NCBI GenBank assembly: GCA_003506435.1 | Contig: DOAQ01000019.1 | Location: forward strand, 1 to 64,000 | DNA from: Prolixibacteraceae bacterium | Lineage (GTDB): Bacteria > Bacteroidota > Bacteroidia > Bacteroidales > Prolixibacteraceae | DNA: 64,000 nucleotides | Reading direction: 5' to 3' | In this document: piece after piece, positions 44,644 through 53,378 of the stretch | Position numbering within the stretch: the first letter of the stretch is position 1 | How the letters are laid out: each line of letters starts with the position of its first letter | Notes under the pieces: model-generated | The model's input: the letters and a program-made list of their open reading frames with translations, nothing else | Databases searched by the model: none | What the model was told of the DNA's origin: nothing | Program-made: the position numbers and the translations under genes

Positions 44644-45726
44644 CTATTTAATCAGTTTTCGAATTACCGGATACATATTTTCCGCCATCCGCAAAAAACC
44701 CAAATCTGTCAGATGAACACCGTCCACTGTTGCCTCCTGATCGTCGCCAATCAATTTATCTGCTTTCAGATAATAAATACTCCTGTCCCCTTCCTTTTTC
44801 TGTTCAGTAAAAATCTGCTGTAAAGTTTCATTCTTCTGCTGAAGCGATGTAAAAACGGTCTGATCAAAATGCCTGTGCGGAAAAAGAATCGTTTCGACCA
44901 AAAGAATTGGAGTATTGGGCTTTTTCTCACGTATGATTTTCAGAAAACGGGAATATTTTTCGTTCATCTGGGCAACACTCACGTTGGGCAAACAATCAAT
45001 TACAAAACAGGAAGCATCGATAGTTGCCATCGCTTCAGCAATTTCCAGATCGAGCTGTCCGTTGCCACTAAACCCCAGATTGACAATCTCCCGGTCAAGC
45101 ATACGCGACAAAATATTCGGATAGGCCATTCCGGCACGGGAAGCACAACCGCCCTGTGTGATACTGGTTCCGTAAAATACTACCGGATGGCCTTTCCGGG
45201 GAGAATCGACCAGTGGTTGTTCAATCGTAGCCGTCGATTTTACTCCTATTTCAAGGCTGACCAATCCGTCGTATAGAGGCAGATACAACATGTATTCTTC
45301 GTCATTCCCCGCCATGTGATTAATAATTACAGCCGTGGTAGCTTTCTCCTTCGGCCGTGCCGTATTTACAAATTGCCATTTCCCGTTTTTCAGAGAATAT
45401 AAATCAAGCCCTTTGATTCCCGTCATGGTAAAATGATTCATTACCACATCGCCGGTAACTTCCCATTTGGCCGCGATAATTGGTGAATTAGTTCGAAAAC
45501 GAATCGCCAAACCACTGCAATTCTTCGATAGTGACCACACCGGCGGACGTGTCTTACCCTCCAAACTGGCAGGCAATCGTTCGTACATCGTTTGCGTGTC
45601 GGAAAATCCTTTTCCAATTATCTGAAACGTCTTGGCTTCAACATATTTTAAACTATCCAAGGAAGCAGCCATGCTACCCAAAGCCAGATTCAGGGACACA
45701 ATAACAGTTACAAAAATATTTTTCAT
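44644..45726 (-). CDS. SGNH/GDSL-type hydrolase (two-domain, GxDLY)
   Basis: A 360-residue secreted esterase-like protein with a signal peptide (NIFVTVIVSLNLALGSMAA). Residues about 25-180 form a beta-sandwich ending in the GIKGLDLYSLKNGKWQFV block typical of the GxDLY N-terminal domain. About 185-360 is the SGNH domain with GTSITQGGCASRAG (catalytic Ser), LGFSGNGQLD (Gly/Asn of the oxyanion hole) and the C-terminal DGVHLTDLGF carrying Asp and His. Such enzymes deacetylate glycans. It lies among redox genes on the same strand without an obvious functional tie. Confidence 0.88.
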   Translation of the reverse strand: MKNIFVTVIVSLNLALGSMAASLDSLKYVEAKTFQIIGKGFSDTQTMYERLPASLEGKTRPPVWSLSKNCSGLAIRFRTNSPIIAAKWEVTGDVVMNHFTMTGIKGLDLYSLKNGKWQFVNTARPKEKATTAVIINHMAGNDEEYMLYLPLYDGLVSLEIGVKSTATIEQPLVDSPRKGHPVVFYGTSITQGGCASRAGMAYPNILSRMLDREIVNLGFSGNGQLDLEIAEAMATIDASCFVIDCLPNVSVAQMNEKYSRFLKIIREKKPNTPILLVETILFPHRHFDQTVFTSLQQKNETLQQIFTEQKKEGDRSIYYLKADKLIGDDQEATVDGVHLTDLGFLRMAENMYPVIRKLIK

Positions 45727-45830
45727 ACGTTCATTTCATTTTCGTTTTTTATACTCTGCATTCTTTTTATCAAGTTTTAAAAGCCTCCAAAATTAATCCG
45801 GTTTTTCTTCTCTAAGTCCTCTTCTGAAAT

Positions 45831-48221
45831 TTAAGGGCTTACAATTTCTACCGCTTCCACCGGGCAAACCTGCTTGCAGGCATCGCACTTGATACATTTT
45901 TCCGTATCAACAACATGTACTTTGTGCGGCTCAAATTTGATGGCATCGGTCGGACATTTCTGCGCACATTTGGTACAGCCGATGCAATCGTCGGTGATGT
46001 GATAACGGATCAAATCCTTGCATTTCCCCGACGGGCAACGGCCTTCTATATGCGCTTCGTATTCATCGTGAAAATATTTCAACGTTGAAAGAACCGGGTT
46101 GGGCGCTGTTCGTCCCAATCCGCACAAACTGCCTTTTTGCGTCCAGCCTGCCAGATATTTCAGCTCTTCCAGATCATTTTTCGTTCCTTTTCCTGAAGTA
46201 ATTTTTTCCAGAATGTCGAGCATTCGCTTGGTTCCAATCCGGCAAAACGTACATTTCCCGCAGGATTCATTCTGGGTAAACGAAAGGAAGTAGCGGGCAA
46301 TGTCCACCATACAATCCGTTTCGTCGAGTACCACCAGACCACCCGATCCCATCATAGCGCCAGCCTGGATCAGCGATTCATAGTCGATGGGTGTATCGTA
46401 CATGGAAGCAGGGATACAGCCTCCCGACGGGCCACCAATCTGCACCGCCTTGAATTTTTTACCGCCTTGCACACCGCCGCCAATCTCTTCAACAATCTGG
46501 CGCACGGTAATTCCCATCGGCACCTCGATCAGCCCACCCCGGTTGATTTTTCCGGCCAGCGCAAAAACCTTGGTCCCTTTGCTGGTAGCCGTCCCGATAG
46601 CATTGAATTTACCTTCTCCCTCGCGAATAATGTACGGAACCTGGGCATACGTTTCGGTATTGTTGATCAGCGTTGGGTTTCCCCACAGCCCTTTTTCTGC
46701 CGGAAAAGGAGGACGGATGTGCGGAAACCCGCGATTTCCCTCGATGGAAGCCATCATCGCTGTTTCCTCGCCGCAAACAAAAGCTCCTGCCCCTTCTGCA
46801 ATTTCAATATCGAAAGAAAAACCGCTGTCCATAATATTTTCACCCAGATAATGATGTTCCCGACAATTGGCCAGCGCCTGACGGATGCGGCGAACTGCCA
46901 AAGGATATTCAGCACGAATATAAAAATAACCATGAGTTGCTCCAACCGCTTTGGCAGCAATCACCATTCCTTCGATCACCCGGTACGGATACGATTCGAG
47001 CAACATGCGGTCCATGAACGCGCCGGGATCACCTTCGTCGCCATTGCAAATCAGGTATTTTATATCCGACTGCTGATTCTTCACCATCTGCCATTTCAAC
47101 CCGGTACGGAAACCACCGCCTCCCCTTCCCCGGAGGCCGCTGTCGAATACTTTTTGTACAATCTGCTCCGAATCCAGTCTTTTAAGGCTGATGTATTGCG
47201 CTTTAAAACCGCCATACGATTTGTATTCCTCCATGTCCAGCGGGTTGATAACCCCGCGGTGTTCGGTGGCAATCGGTATCTGGCGGTCGAGAAAATCGGA
47301 AACTTTCTCTTCCCTGAAGTCAATGGAAAAACGTTGCACTCCCTCCCAAACCTGGTCGGTCTGTACTTTTTCGAAGAAATTGTACATTCCGTTTTTCATT
47401 TTATCAAATAAACCTGCTGGTTTGAAATGAGTTCCAATAATATTTTTGACATCTTCAGGTTTCACTTTTGCATATAAAACCGGCTTCTCATTTTTCGGGA
47501 TTACCTCAACAAGCGGCACCTGGTGGCACATTCCCACGCAGCCAACATGTTTCAGTTGTATATTCACGCCGGTTCCTTCCACCGTTTGCTCCACTGCTTT
47601 TTGCACTTCGGCACTACCACTGGCCACACAACACGAACCCAGTCCAATGCGTATTTCACCCTGAAATTCCTCGCCATCGGCTGTACGGAACAATCCTTTT
47701 CTGCGTCCGGTTTTACCAACCTGGCTCTCAAAATCGTTGATAACATTCGCTATTTTGTCGGAAGCAACATGCCCATACGTTACATCGTCGATCTGCACCA
47801 CCGGTGCCAACGTACAACAACCCAGACAGGCCACCTTTTCGAGTGTATATTTTCCTGAAGCATCGGTCTCTTCGTTTCCCTTTAAATTGAAATGTCGTTT
47901 GAAAGCATCGTAAACCAGTCCTGCGCCTTTCACATGGCAAGCCGTTCCGACGCATATTTTAATCCGGTGGTCGCCTGCCGGTTCCAAACGGAATTTCGAA
48001 TAAAAAGTCGCAATTCCGATAATTTTTTCAGGAGTGATTTCCGTCAGTTCGCAAACCTTTTTCAGGGCTTCTTCCGGCAAATAGTTATATTTTTCCTGAA
48101 TCGCCTGCAAAATAGGAATTACCGATTTTTGAACAGTGCCTTTCTCTGCAACAATCTGCTCCACCACCTGACTGATATTTGTCGTTTCGTTCACTTCACC
48201 CTCCCCTATTTTCCGATACAA
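45831..48221 (-). CDS. NuoE-NuoF fusion: NADH-binding Fe-S/FMN oxidoreductase subunit
   Basis: A 796-residue cytoplasmic electron-entry module. Residues about 10-165: NuoE, a thioredoxin-like 2Fe-2S domain (CVGTACHVKGAG, ACLGCCTLAP). About 175-270: a second 2Fe-2S thioredoxin-like domain (GLGSCCVASGSA, HVGCVGMCHQ). About 330-690: NuoF with GRGGGGFRTGLKW (NADH), CNGDEGDPGAFMDR (FMN), and CGKCTFC with the distal Cys. The end: two 4Fe-4S clusters (CIGCTKCAQKCP, CIKCDACKQVCP). This layout is that of HydB/HndC-like subunits. The ATG overlaps the upstream gene by 16 bp; a GTG at 48194 after GGGGAGGGTGA is an alternative start. Redox partners are inferred from neighbours. Confidence 0.92.
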   Translation of the reverse strand: MYRKIGEGEVNETTNISQVVEQIVAEKGTVQKSVIPILQAIQEKYNYLPEEALKKVCELTEITPEKIIGIATFYSKFRLEPAGDHRIKICVGTACHVKGAGLVYDAFKRHFNLKGNEETDASGKYTLEKVACLGCCTLAPVVQIDDVTYGHVASDKIANVINDFESQVGKTGRRKGLFRTADGEEFQGEIRIGLGSCCVASGSAEVQKAVEQTVEGTGVNIQLKHVGCVGMCHQVPLVEVIPKNEKPVLYAKVKPEDVKNIIGTHFKPAGLFDKMKNGMYNFFEKVQTDQVWEGVQRFSIDFREEKVSDFLDRQIPIATEHRGVINPLDMEEYKSYGGFKAQYISLKRLDSEQIVQKVFDSGLRGRGGGGFRTGLKWQMVKNQQSDIKYLICNGDEGDPGAFMDRMLLESYPYRVIEGMVIAAKAVGATHGYFYIRAEYPLAVRRIRQALANCREHHYLGENIMDSGFSFDIEIAEGAGAFVCGEETAMMASIEGNRGFPHIRPPFPAEKGLWGNPTLINNTETYAQVPYIIREGEGKFNAIGTATSKGTKVFALAGKINRGGLIEVPMGITVRQIVEEIGGGVQGGKKFKAVQIGGPSGGCIPASMYDTPIDYESLIQAGAMMGSGGLVVLDETDCMVDIARYFLSFTQNESCGKCTFCRIGTKRMLDILEKITSGKGTKNDLEELKYLAGWTQKGSLCGLGRTAPNPVLSTLKYFHDEYEAHIEGRCPSGKCKDLIRYHITDDCIGCTKCAQKCPTDAIKFEPHKVHVVDTEKCIKCDACKQVCPVEAVEIVSP

Positions 48222-50050
48222 TACAAATTATCGAACCCGCGGATCAGGATTTTTCCGTCAGCAAAAACCGGAGCGCACACTGTTTTTTCACCCAATGCCG
48301 GTTCGGCAACCAACTGAAACTCCCTGCCCGCTTTAAAAATATGGCAAACACCTGCCATGTCGATCAGGTAGACATTTCCGGCAGCATATACCGGCGAAGC
48401 ATAAAAACCATCGCTGTGCTCCTGCTCCCAAAGCAGGGTGCCGTCAGCCGTATCGAAAGCGGCCACCGTACCATAGCTGGTTGCAATAATTACCACACCA
48501 TTCACTGCCAGCGGACTGGCAACTTCAGGAAGAAATTCGTCTGTCTGCCAAACAATTTCGGGCGTACTACCCGGTTTTATAGCTGCAAAAGTGGCATATT
48601 CATTGGCCGCAAAAACCAATCCGTCAGAATATGCAGCCGAAGGCCCCACCTCGCCCATCAGACATTTCACCGACCACAATTCTTTTCCGGTTTCCGGATC
48701 GTAGGAATCCACATTCGGATCGGTCGTCAAAATCAATTCCATGCGGTTTCCTGTATTCACCAAAACCGGCGATGACCACGATATTTTCGATTTACGGACA
48801 GTCGTCCACATTTCGGCACCTGAAGCAGTTGACAAGGCAATCAGTTTTCCGCCCTTGTTGGTATCGTATTGAATCAGCAGTTTGTCTTTATAAATTATCA
48901 GCGATGACGAATGTCCGTAATGATTGTCGGGAACCCCCAGATTTTTCGCCCACAAACGTTTTCCATCCATATCGAGAGCGAGCAAGTCGCCGGTAGCAAA
49001 AATGGCAAAAACCGAGTTTCCATTGGTAGCCATTGTTGACGCTGCAAAGCCGGTATCGGCAGTTACTGATGGCATTTTTGACGGCGAGCCGGGGATATTG
49101 TCAGCAAGGGCTGTCCATAACAATTTTCCTGAATTCAGGTCGTAACAATACACCTCGCGGCCGGCATTATCAGCACCGGTAATAAATACTTTATTTTTCC
49201 AGACAATAGGCGAACTAAAACCACGTTTTGGGAATTTCGCCTTCCACAAGATATTGGTTCCGGCAGCGCCATCCCATTGCGTAGGAACATTGGTCTGCCA
49301 GGCAATTCCATTTCCTTCTGCACCCCGGAAAAACGGGTAATTGGCCCGTAAATCTTTCTGAGAAGCAACAAACACAGAACTTTCCGTTTTTGCTGCCGTT
49401 TCGGTTTTCACTTCCTCTGCGACTGTTTTGGGTTCCGCTTTCATTATTTCTTCAGGAACAATATTTTCCTGGGTTGCAGCGGCAGTTGTTTCTTCCACAA
49501 TTTTTTCTTCGGAAGTTTGTGCCGTTTCAACAACAACTTCATCAGTTTTTACTTCCGACTTCGAAAACTGATAGGCATTCAGCGAATTATACGATAAAAT
49601 GCCCGAAACAGAGGCCAATACAAACAAGCTACCCCCCACATAAATAATCCATTTACGAGCTAAAACGGAATCTAGGTACGGTTCTTTTTCAATCTCCTCC
49701 AATTCTCCGAATTTTGGTTTGTTCGATAACACATAACGAACCGACAAAATCGTAACGATGATACCCAGCAAGAGCAGATAACCGCCTGTACGTAATTGCC
49801 ACTGGCTGGTGAAATAGGCTTTTCGCGCCAGCAGATCAAATGCCCGTATTTCGTTGATCAGCGCTTCGTTTTGCGGATCAGATTTTAGCCGTTCGACGAG
49901 CGCTTTCAGGGTTTCGCTTTCAATTGGATTGACCGATTTGCTTTGAATAAAATTGACAATCAGCAAAACGCAAATAATTACAGAGAAACCGGCTGCCAGC
50001 CAGGCTATCTTTCGTGCAATGTTTATTTTATCGTTTGGTTGCAGGTTCAT
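48206..50050 (-). CDS. Membrane-anchored PQQ-like beta-propeller protein 5
   Basis: A 614-residue protein of unusual build. Three N-terminal membrane helices lie near residues 13-32, 86-104 and 133-151. A Glu/Thr/Ala-rich flexible linker spans about 165-235. A periplasmic propeller of PQQ-type blades then runs to the end (NYPFFRGAEGNGIAW, WKAKFPKRGFSSPIVW, REVYCYDLNSGKLLW, DLLALDMDGKRLW, GTVAAFDTADGTLLWEQE). The stop overlaps the start region of the NuoE-NuoF gene, so membrane propeller and NADH module are probably cotranslated. This direct coupling is the best hint that the cluster links cytoplasm and periplasm. A hairpin repeat precedes its ATG by 17 nt. Confidence 0.83.
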   Translation of the reverse strand: MNLQPNDKINIARKIAWLAAGFSVIICVLLIVNFIQSKSVNPIESETLKALVERLKSDPQNEALINEIRAFDLLARKAYFTSQWQLRTGGYLLLLGIIVTILSVRYVLSNKPKFGELEEIEKEPYLDSVLARKWIIYVGGSLFVLASVSGILSYNSLNAYQFSKSEVKTDEVVVETAQTSEEKIVEETTAAATQENIVPEEIMKAEPKTVAEEVKTETAAKTESSVFVASQKDLRANYPFFRGAEGNGIAWQTNVPTQWDGAAGTNILWKAKFPKRGFSSPIVWKNKVFITGADNAGREVYCYDLNSGKLLWTALADNIPGSPSKMPSVTADTGFAASTMATNGNSVFAIFATGDLLALDMDGKRLWAKNLGVPDNHYGHSSSLIIYKDKLLIQYDTNKGGKLIALSTASGAEMWTTVRKSKISWSSPVLVNTGNRMELILTTDPNVDSYDPETGKELWSVKCLMGEVGPSAAYSDGLVFAANEYATFAAIKPGSTPEIVWQTDEFLPEVASPLAVNGVVIIATSYGTVAAFDTADGTLLWEQEHSDGFYASPVYAAGNVYLIDMAGVCHIFKAGREFQLVAEPALGEKTVCAPVFADGKILIRGFDNLYCIGK

Positions 50051-50067
50051 AATTTAATAAATTAATA

Positions 50068-50134
50068 GGCCTCTCCCCTGACCCCTCTCCCAAAGAGAGG
50101 GGGAATTGGCCGGTGAAAATTCAGAAGGTTTGGC
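50068..50134. repeat. Polypurine hairpin repeat, copy 2
   Basis: Same element as at 35467: CTCTCCCCTGACCCCTCTC, loop, GAGAGGGGG, then TTGGCCGGTGAAAATTCAG and GGTTTGGC. It ends 17 nt upstream of the start codon of the membrane propeller gene. Confidence 0.85.
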
Positions 50135-50280
50135 GCTCATTCGATATTGGTTATTCAATTGGTATTTGTTGCTTGATATTTATTTTTATTCGATATTTCT
50201 TGTTTCCCACTTTGGCCGTTAGATCATTTCATTTCAATTTTGGCTTGGCAGAACGGCCACTTTTCTGATCTGATTTTTTC

Positions 50281-50327
50281 CCCGGGGCGTTGCCCCGGGC
50301 TATTATTATCCAAGCCTTTCAGGCTTG
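50281..50327. repeat. Twin-hairpin GC-rich repeat
   Basis: Two adjacent hairpins: CCCGGGGC-gtt-3'-arm GCCCCGGG (50281-50299), then CAAGCCT-ttc-AGGCTTG (50311-50327). I recall this pairing as a dispersed intergenic repeat in Bacteroidota. It lies in the 354-bp gap 50051-50404, which otherwise holds only repeat copy 2. Confidence 0.8.
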
Positions 50328-50404
50328 TAATCGGCTTTTCTTTTTCCAGATATTCGTTATTCATCATTCTTTTTCAATATTTTTCGTTTCTTTCCATTGG
50401 CTGT

Positions 50405-51709
50405 TCAATTTGGATTTTGCCCCGAAACTTCGGGGTTGAAACCTGAATTTTCTTTCTTCACCGGACAATAGTCCATACATCGCCCGCAACTCAGGCAATT
50501 CACTTTATCGGGAACGTAATCGTTTCGTTTTCTGAAAGTAGACAATTTGATCAGGCTGAAACCGATGACCAAACCGAGGAACGCCCCCAAAATCCAGCTT
50601 CCGACATAAAATTGTGAACGGATTTGCTGCGCTTCTTCCACCAGTTGGTCAACCGTTTTTCCGGAAGTCATGAAAGTCCGTACATCAATATTATCCGGGT
50701 CGTTTTTCAGTTCCGGGTGTTCTATGATTTGCTCAGCCAGATACACATTGGAATTAAATTTCGACAGCGGAACATGAACCAGCGAACCGGCAAAACCGCC
50801 AATCAGTGCCCAAACAGGCAATAACATTACATAGGTAATCAGGCGGTTGACATTCTTTCTGCGGTTGCCCTGCTCCACTATCGGTTCGTCAATTGCGCCA
50901 AACGGACAGGAAGGAACACACAATTTACATTGAATGCATTCGGCGGGGGTAATCGTCAGATGTTTGGATGAAAATTTTGACATCCAGCCCAACAAAACAC
51001 CATACGGACAAAAGAAACGACAATACGGGCGAGCCACGAAAATTCCGATCAGTAAAAACAGTCCGCCCAGCACAAACATCTGGAACTCGGCATCGAAACG
51101 AAAAATTCCTACAAACGGATCGTAACGGCAAATGATGAATTCAGATTTGGTAGCTGCATACAATACGGCCAGTCCGAGATACAAATATGGAATGAAGCCC
51201 AATACTTTTTGCAGCCACTTCGGTAATTCCATCGGTTTCAAAATAACGATATCCTGAATAGCGCCCAGAGGACAAGCTCCGGCGCAAAATGTCCGTCCGG
51301 TAAACAGCGCAAACACCAGCGGGATCAGGAAAAACAGAAGTGCAGTCAGCGGGATTGTATAGGTCGGGTCAAAAATTGCCAGCGCCACATTCTGGATGGA
51401 ACCAACCGAACAGATGCAACCTTCGCGGTAAAAACCAAAATACAGAAGCGAAAATACCGACGTCCAAAAAATGCCGCTGCGGGAGCGTTTTTTCAGGGCA
51501 AACCAGGAAATAAGCAGTAATACAACAAGCAACACAAATACATCCACATATTCCATCAGCAACATACGCGGATCGGGAACTGTTGGTTGGGGTTGCTGGT
51601 AACCGGTTTCAAATTCAGGCTTCGGGAAACGCTGCTGTTGCGCCCATACGGGCAGGCTCACCGTCACAAAGCCTATCAGAGAAAATATGTATTTTGAAAC
51701 TTGCTTCAT
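50405..51709 (-). CDS. NapH/NosR-like membrane 4Fe-4S protein
   Basis: A 434-residue polytopic Fe-S protein. It has a signal/anchor (YIFSLIGFVTVSLPVWA), then about six membrane helices. Cysteine motifs in order are YREGCICSVGSIQN, FCAGACPLGAIQD, YCRFFCPYGVL, CIQCKLCVPSCPFGAID (4Fe-4S) and, after another helix near the end, CLSCGRCMDYCPVKKEN (4Fe-4S, cytoplasmic tail). NapH/NosR-type proteins oxidise menaquinol or relay electrons across the membrane. It follows the NapG-like gene by about 120 bp, the natural NapGH pair. No molybdo- or copper reductase is nearby. The propellers are the only periplasmic partners in sight. Confidence 0.85.
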   Translation of the reverse strand: MKQVSKYIFSLIGFVTVSLPVWAQQQRFPKPEFETGYQQPQPTVPDPRMLLMEYVDVFVLLVVLLLISWFALKKRSRSGIFWTSVFSLLYFGFYREGCICSVGSIQNVALAIFDPTYTIPLTALLFFLIPLVFALFTGRTFCAGACPLGAIQDIVILKPMELPKWLQKVLGFIPYLYLGLAVLYAATKSEFIICRYDPFVGIFRFDAEFQMFVLGGLFLLIGIFVARPYCRFFCPYGVLLGWMSKFSSKHLTITPAECIQCKLCVPSCPFGAIDEPIVEQGNRRKNVNRLITYVMLLPVWALIGGFAGSLVHVPLSKFNSNVYLAEQIIEHPELKNDPDNIDVRTFMTSGKTVDQLVEEAQQIRSQFYVGSWILGAFLGLVIGFSLIKLSTFRKRNDYVPDKVNCLSCGRCMDYCPVKKENSGFNPEVSGQNPN

Positions 51710-51742
51710 TCCTGGTTTTTAAACGCGAAAAAGAAAAAAAAT

Positions 51743-51805
51743 GTCATGCAGAACTCGTTTCAGCATCTGTACACAGATGAGACCCTGAAACAAGTTCAGG
51801 GTGAC
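51743..51805. repeat. 63-bp imperfect hairpin repeat
   Basis: GTCATGCAGAACTCGTTTCAG... pairs with ...CTGAAACAAGTTCAGGGTGAC across a CATCTG/CAGATG core. I recall similar sequences as common dispersed repeats. It sits between the NapG-like and NapH-like genes. Confidence 0.75.
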
Positions 51806-51828
51806 CTGATTCATATCGTATAATTTTA

Positions 51829-52437
51829 TCATTCTTCGCGACTTTGTGTTTGATCTTTATTATTTGCGGTGAAATCACCTTTAATTTTATACGGCTCACT
51901 GGCTGGTACACGCGAAATGGCATCTGCCGGACAAACCCGCGCAATGGCACATTCATTACAGTTGTCGCAAAGGTCGTGGCGAATCTGCAAATGCAGCGAA
52001 CCATTGCCAAACGAGGTACAACCAGCCACACACTTGGCGCAACCAATACACAAATCCTCAACAATTTCGTATTCGAAATACGGCTCTTCAATAAATTTCC
52101 GTTTGATAGCCGCAGTCGGGCAAAGCTGGTTCTCGGCGCCGGTTGCCTGTGCAATGGCATCGGGTTTCAGGTAACCACCGCACAAATCGCAATAACCGCA
52201 CAAATCATAAGCATGAACACATTTCACTGCCGATGGTGTTTTCACACAATAGTCGGCACAACGTCCGCACTGCACGCATTTGAACGGATCGATCTGCCAG
52301 ACCGTGTCACCTTTGGCTGTTTTCAGGGCAGCCATTGTCCCGATGCCGCCCAGTGAAAGCGCCAGCGTAAGGCGCATCCCTGTTTGGATGAAATCGCGCC
52401 GTTGCATGGTTTTGCTATGTTTTTGGTCTGTCATCAA
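51829..52437 (-). CDS. Tat-exported 4Fe-4S ferredoxin (NapG-like)
   Basis: A 202-residue Fe-S protein with a twin-arginine signal (MQRRDFIQTGMRLTLALSLGG), so folded in the cytoplasm and exported or anchored. Four cluster motifs follow in NapG/HybA order: CVQCGRCADYC with CVHAYDLCGYCDLCGGYL, then LCPTAAIKR, then LCIGCAKCVAGC, then LCDNCNECAIARVCPADAI. NapG-type proteins accept electrons from the NapH-type membrane partner encoded next and deliver them to a periplasmic enzyme. Here the candidates are the propellers or the small Cys-rich Tat protein. The start codon lies 15 nt downstream of hairpin repeat copy 3. Confidence 0.87.
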   Translation of the reverse strand: MMTDQKHSKTMQRRDFIQTGMRLTLALSLGGIGTMAALKTAKGDTVWQIDPFKCVQCGRCADYCVKTPSAVKCVHAYDLCGYCDLCGGYLKPDAIAQATGAENQLCPTAAIKRKFIEEPYFEYEIVEDLCIGCAKCVAGCTSFGNGSLHLQIRHDLCDNCNECAIARVCPADAISRVPASEPYKIKGDFTANNKDQTQSREE

Positions 52438-52452
52438 TTATACTATTTATCA

Positions 52453-52517
52453 GCCTCTCCCCTAACCCCTCTCCAAAAGAGAGGGGAACTGGCCGGTGAA
52501 AATTCAGAGGGTTTGGC
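52453..52517. repeat. Polypurine hairpin repeat, copy 3
   Basis: Third copy of the element at 35467 and 50068: CCTCTCCCCTAACCCCTCTC, loop, GAGAGGGGAACTGG, then CCGGTGAAAATTCAGAGGG and TTTGGC. It ends 15 nt before the NapG-like start codon. Confidence 0.85.
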
Positions 52518-52575
52518 GTTTATTTGAATTTTGGTCATTGGATATTTCAATATTGCATGTTTTGTTATTTTTATC

Positions 52576-52980
52576 TCAGACATTCAAAAGCGCAATCTTT
52601 CGTTGCCCACATTCCTTGATAATTCTATGTTTCACATCTTCAATGTTATCTTCTACTTCCTCATTAGTAAAGCGTAAAAATTTTAGCCCCCATCGTTCCA
52701 TTTCTGCCTCCCGGCCAATATCATATTCTCTCTGCTCCCTTGGTTTATGGATACCACCGTCTATCTCAATCACAAGTTTTAAGGAATGACAATAAAAATC
52801 CGCAATAAATATATCTATCGGATGTTGCGGACGAAACCGACAATCCAACATTTTCTTCCCTTTCAGTATTTCCCAGACTATTAACTCGGCCTTGGTCATT
52901 TGTTTTCTCAACATTTTCGCTTTTTCAAAGATGTGTGGTTTTGCACCATAAAACATTGAAACGTTGTCACTAATTGGCAT
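52576..52980 (-). CDS. DUF559 (Vsr-like endonuclease fold) protein
   Basis: A 134-residue protein of the DUF559 family. Seen are AKMLRKQMTKAELIVWEILKGKKMLDCRFRPQHPIDIFIADFYCHSLKLVIEIDGGIH in parts, with the PD-(D/E)xK-like core (IADFY, LVIEIDGGIH), then REYDIGREAEMERWGLKFLRFTNEEV. DUF559 genes are frequent single-gene mobile cassettes and resemble very-short-patch-repair endonucleases; the activity is unproven. It interrupts the redox cluster between the NapG-like and the small Tat gene, bordered by repeats on both sides. Probably a later insertion. Confidence 0.85.
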   Translation of the reverse strand: MPISDNVSMFYGAKPHIFEKAKMLRKQMTKAELIVWEILKGKKMLDCRFRPQHPIDIFIADFYCHSLKLVIEIDGGIHKPREQREYDIGREAEMERWGLKFLRFTNEEVEDNIEDVKHRIIKECGQRKIALLNV

Positions 52981-53011
52981 AAGTTTTAAGTTGAAGTTCC
53001 GTATTCTATTT

Positions 53012-53148
53012 ACCCCTATCCCCTAAAGGGGGACTTTCGCCCTGATCAATGCCTTCTCAAATTCAATCTTTTACTTCATCAACTTGTTCTTTCCTTCATG
53101 TCCCTCGCAATCTCAAGCCCTAAAAGCCCCTTTAGGGGTTTGGGGTGA
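53012..53148. repeat. Inverted pair of CCCCTAAAGGGG repeats
   Basis: ACCCCTATCCCCTAAAGG (from 53012) and, 110 bp on, AAAGCCCCTTTAGGGG then TTTGGGGTG (to 53148), which is the inverse of a CCCCAAACCCCTAAAGGGG motif. They fill the gap between the DUF559 gene and the small Tat gene; each is itself a short hairpin. Confidence 0.65.
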
Positions 53149-53176
53149 AAATGAGACAATAAAGAGTTTTCATCCG

Positions 53177-53377
53177 TTACTTATTTCGTTCTACTCTATA
53201 CTTCTTTGCTTTATCAACCTCACAACCCTTCAGTTTTGAACAGTTACCGCACATTTCGGAATTGTCGCACGAGGCAGAAATTCCGTTTCGGGCAACCAGA
53301 TATGCCGAGCCACCAACCAGTCCGGAAAGCATCAGTAACTGCGATGCACGTTTCAAAAATTGCCTTCTTTCGTTCAT
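53177..53377 (-). CDS. Small twin-arginine cysteine-rich protein
   Basis: 66 residues from the ATG at 53377 (MNERRQFLKRASQLLMLSG), a twin-arginine-type leader with RRQFLK. A longer in-frame start is rejected because it overlaps the NHL gene. The mature part is tiny and carries four cysteines in SCDNSEMCGNCSKLKGCEVDKAKKY, then a basic tail. The spacing C-x5-C-x2-C-x6-C could hold a small Fe-S or metal site; a Tat leader implies cofactor loading before export. One nucleotide separates it from the NHL-type propeller gene, so the two are an operon pair. Function unknown. Confidence 0.7.
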   Translation of the reverse strand: MNERRQFLKRASQLLMLSGLVGGSAYLVARNGISASCDNSEMCGNCSKLKGCEVDKAKKYRVERNK

Positions 53378-53378
53378 T

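Noticed and set aside
53012..53148. Possibility that the CCCCTAAAGGGG pair bounds a mobile unit
   Set aside because: Only about 80 bp lie between the copies and contain no gene or transposase-like frame, so I list them as a repeat pair only.
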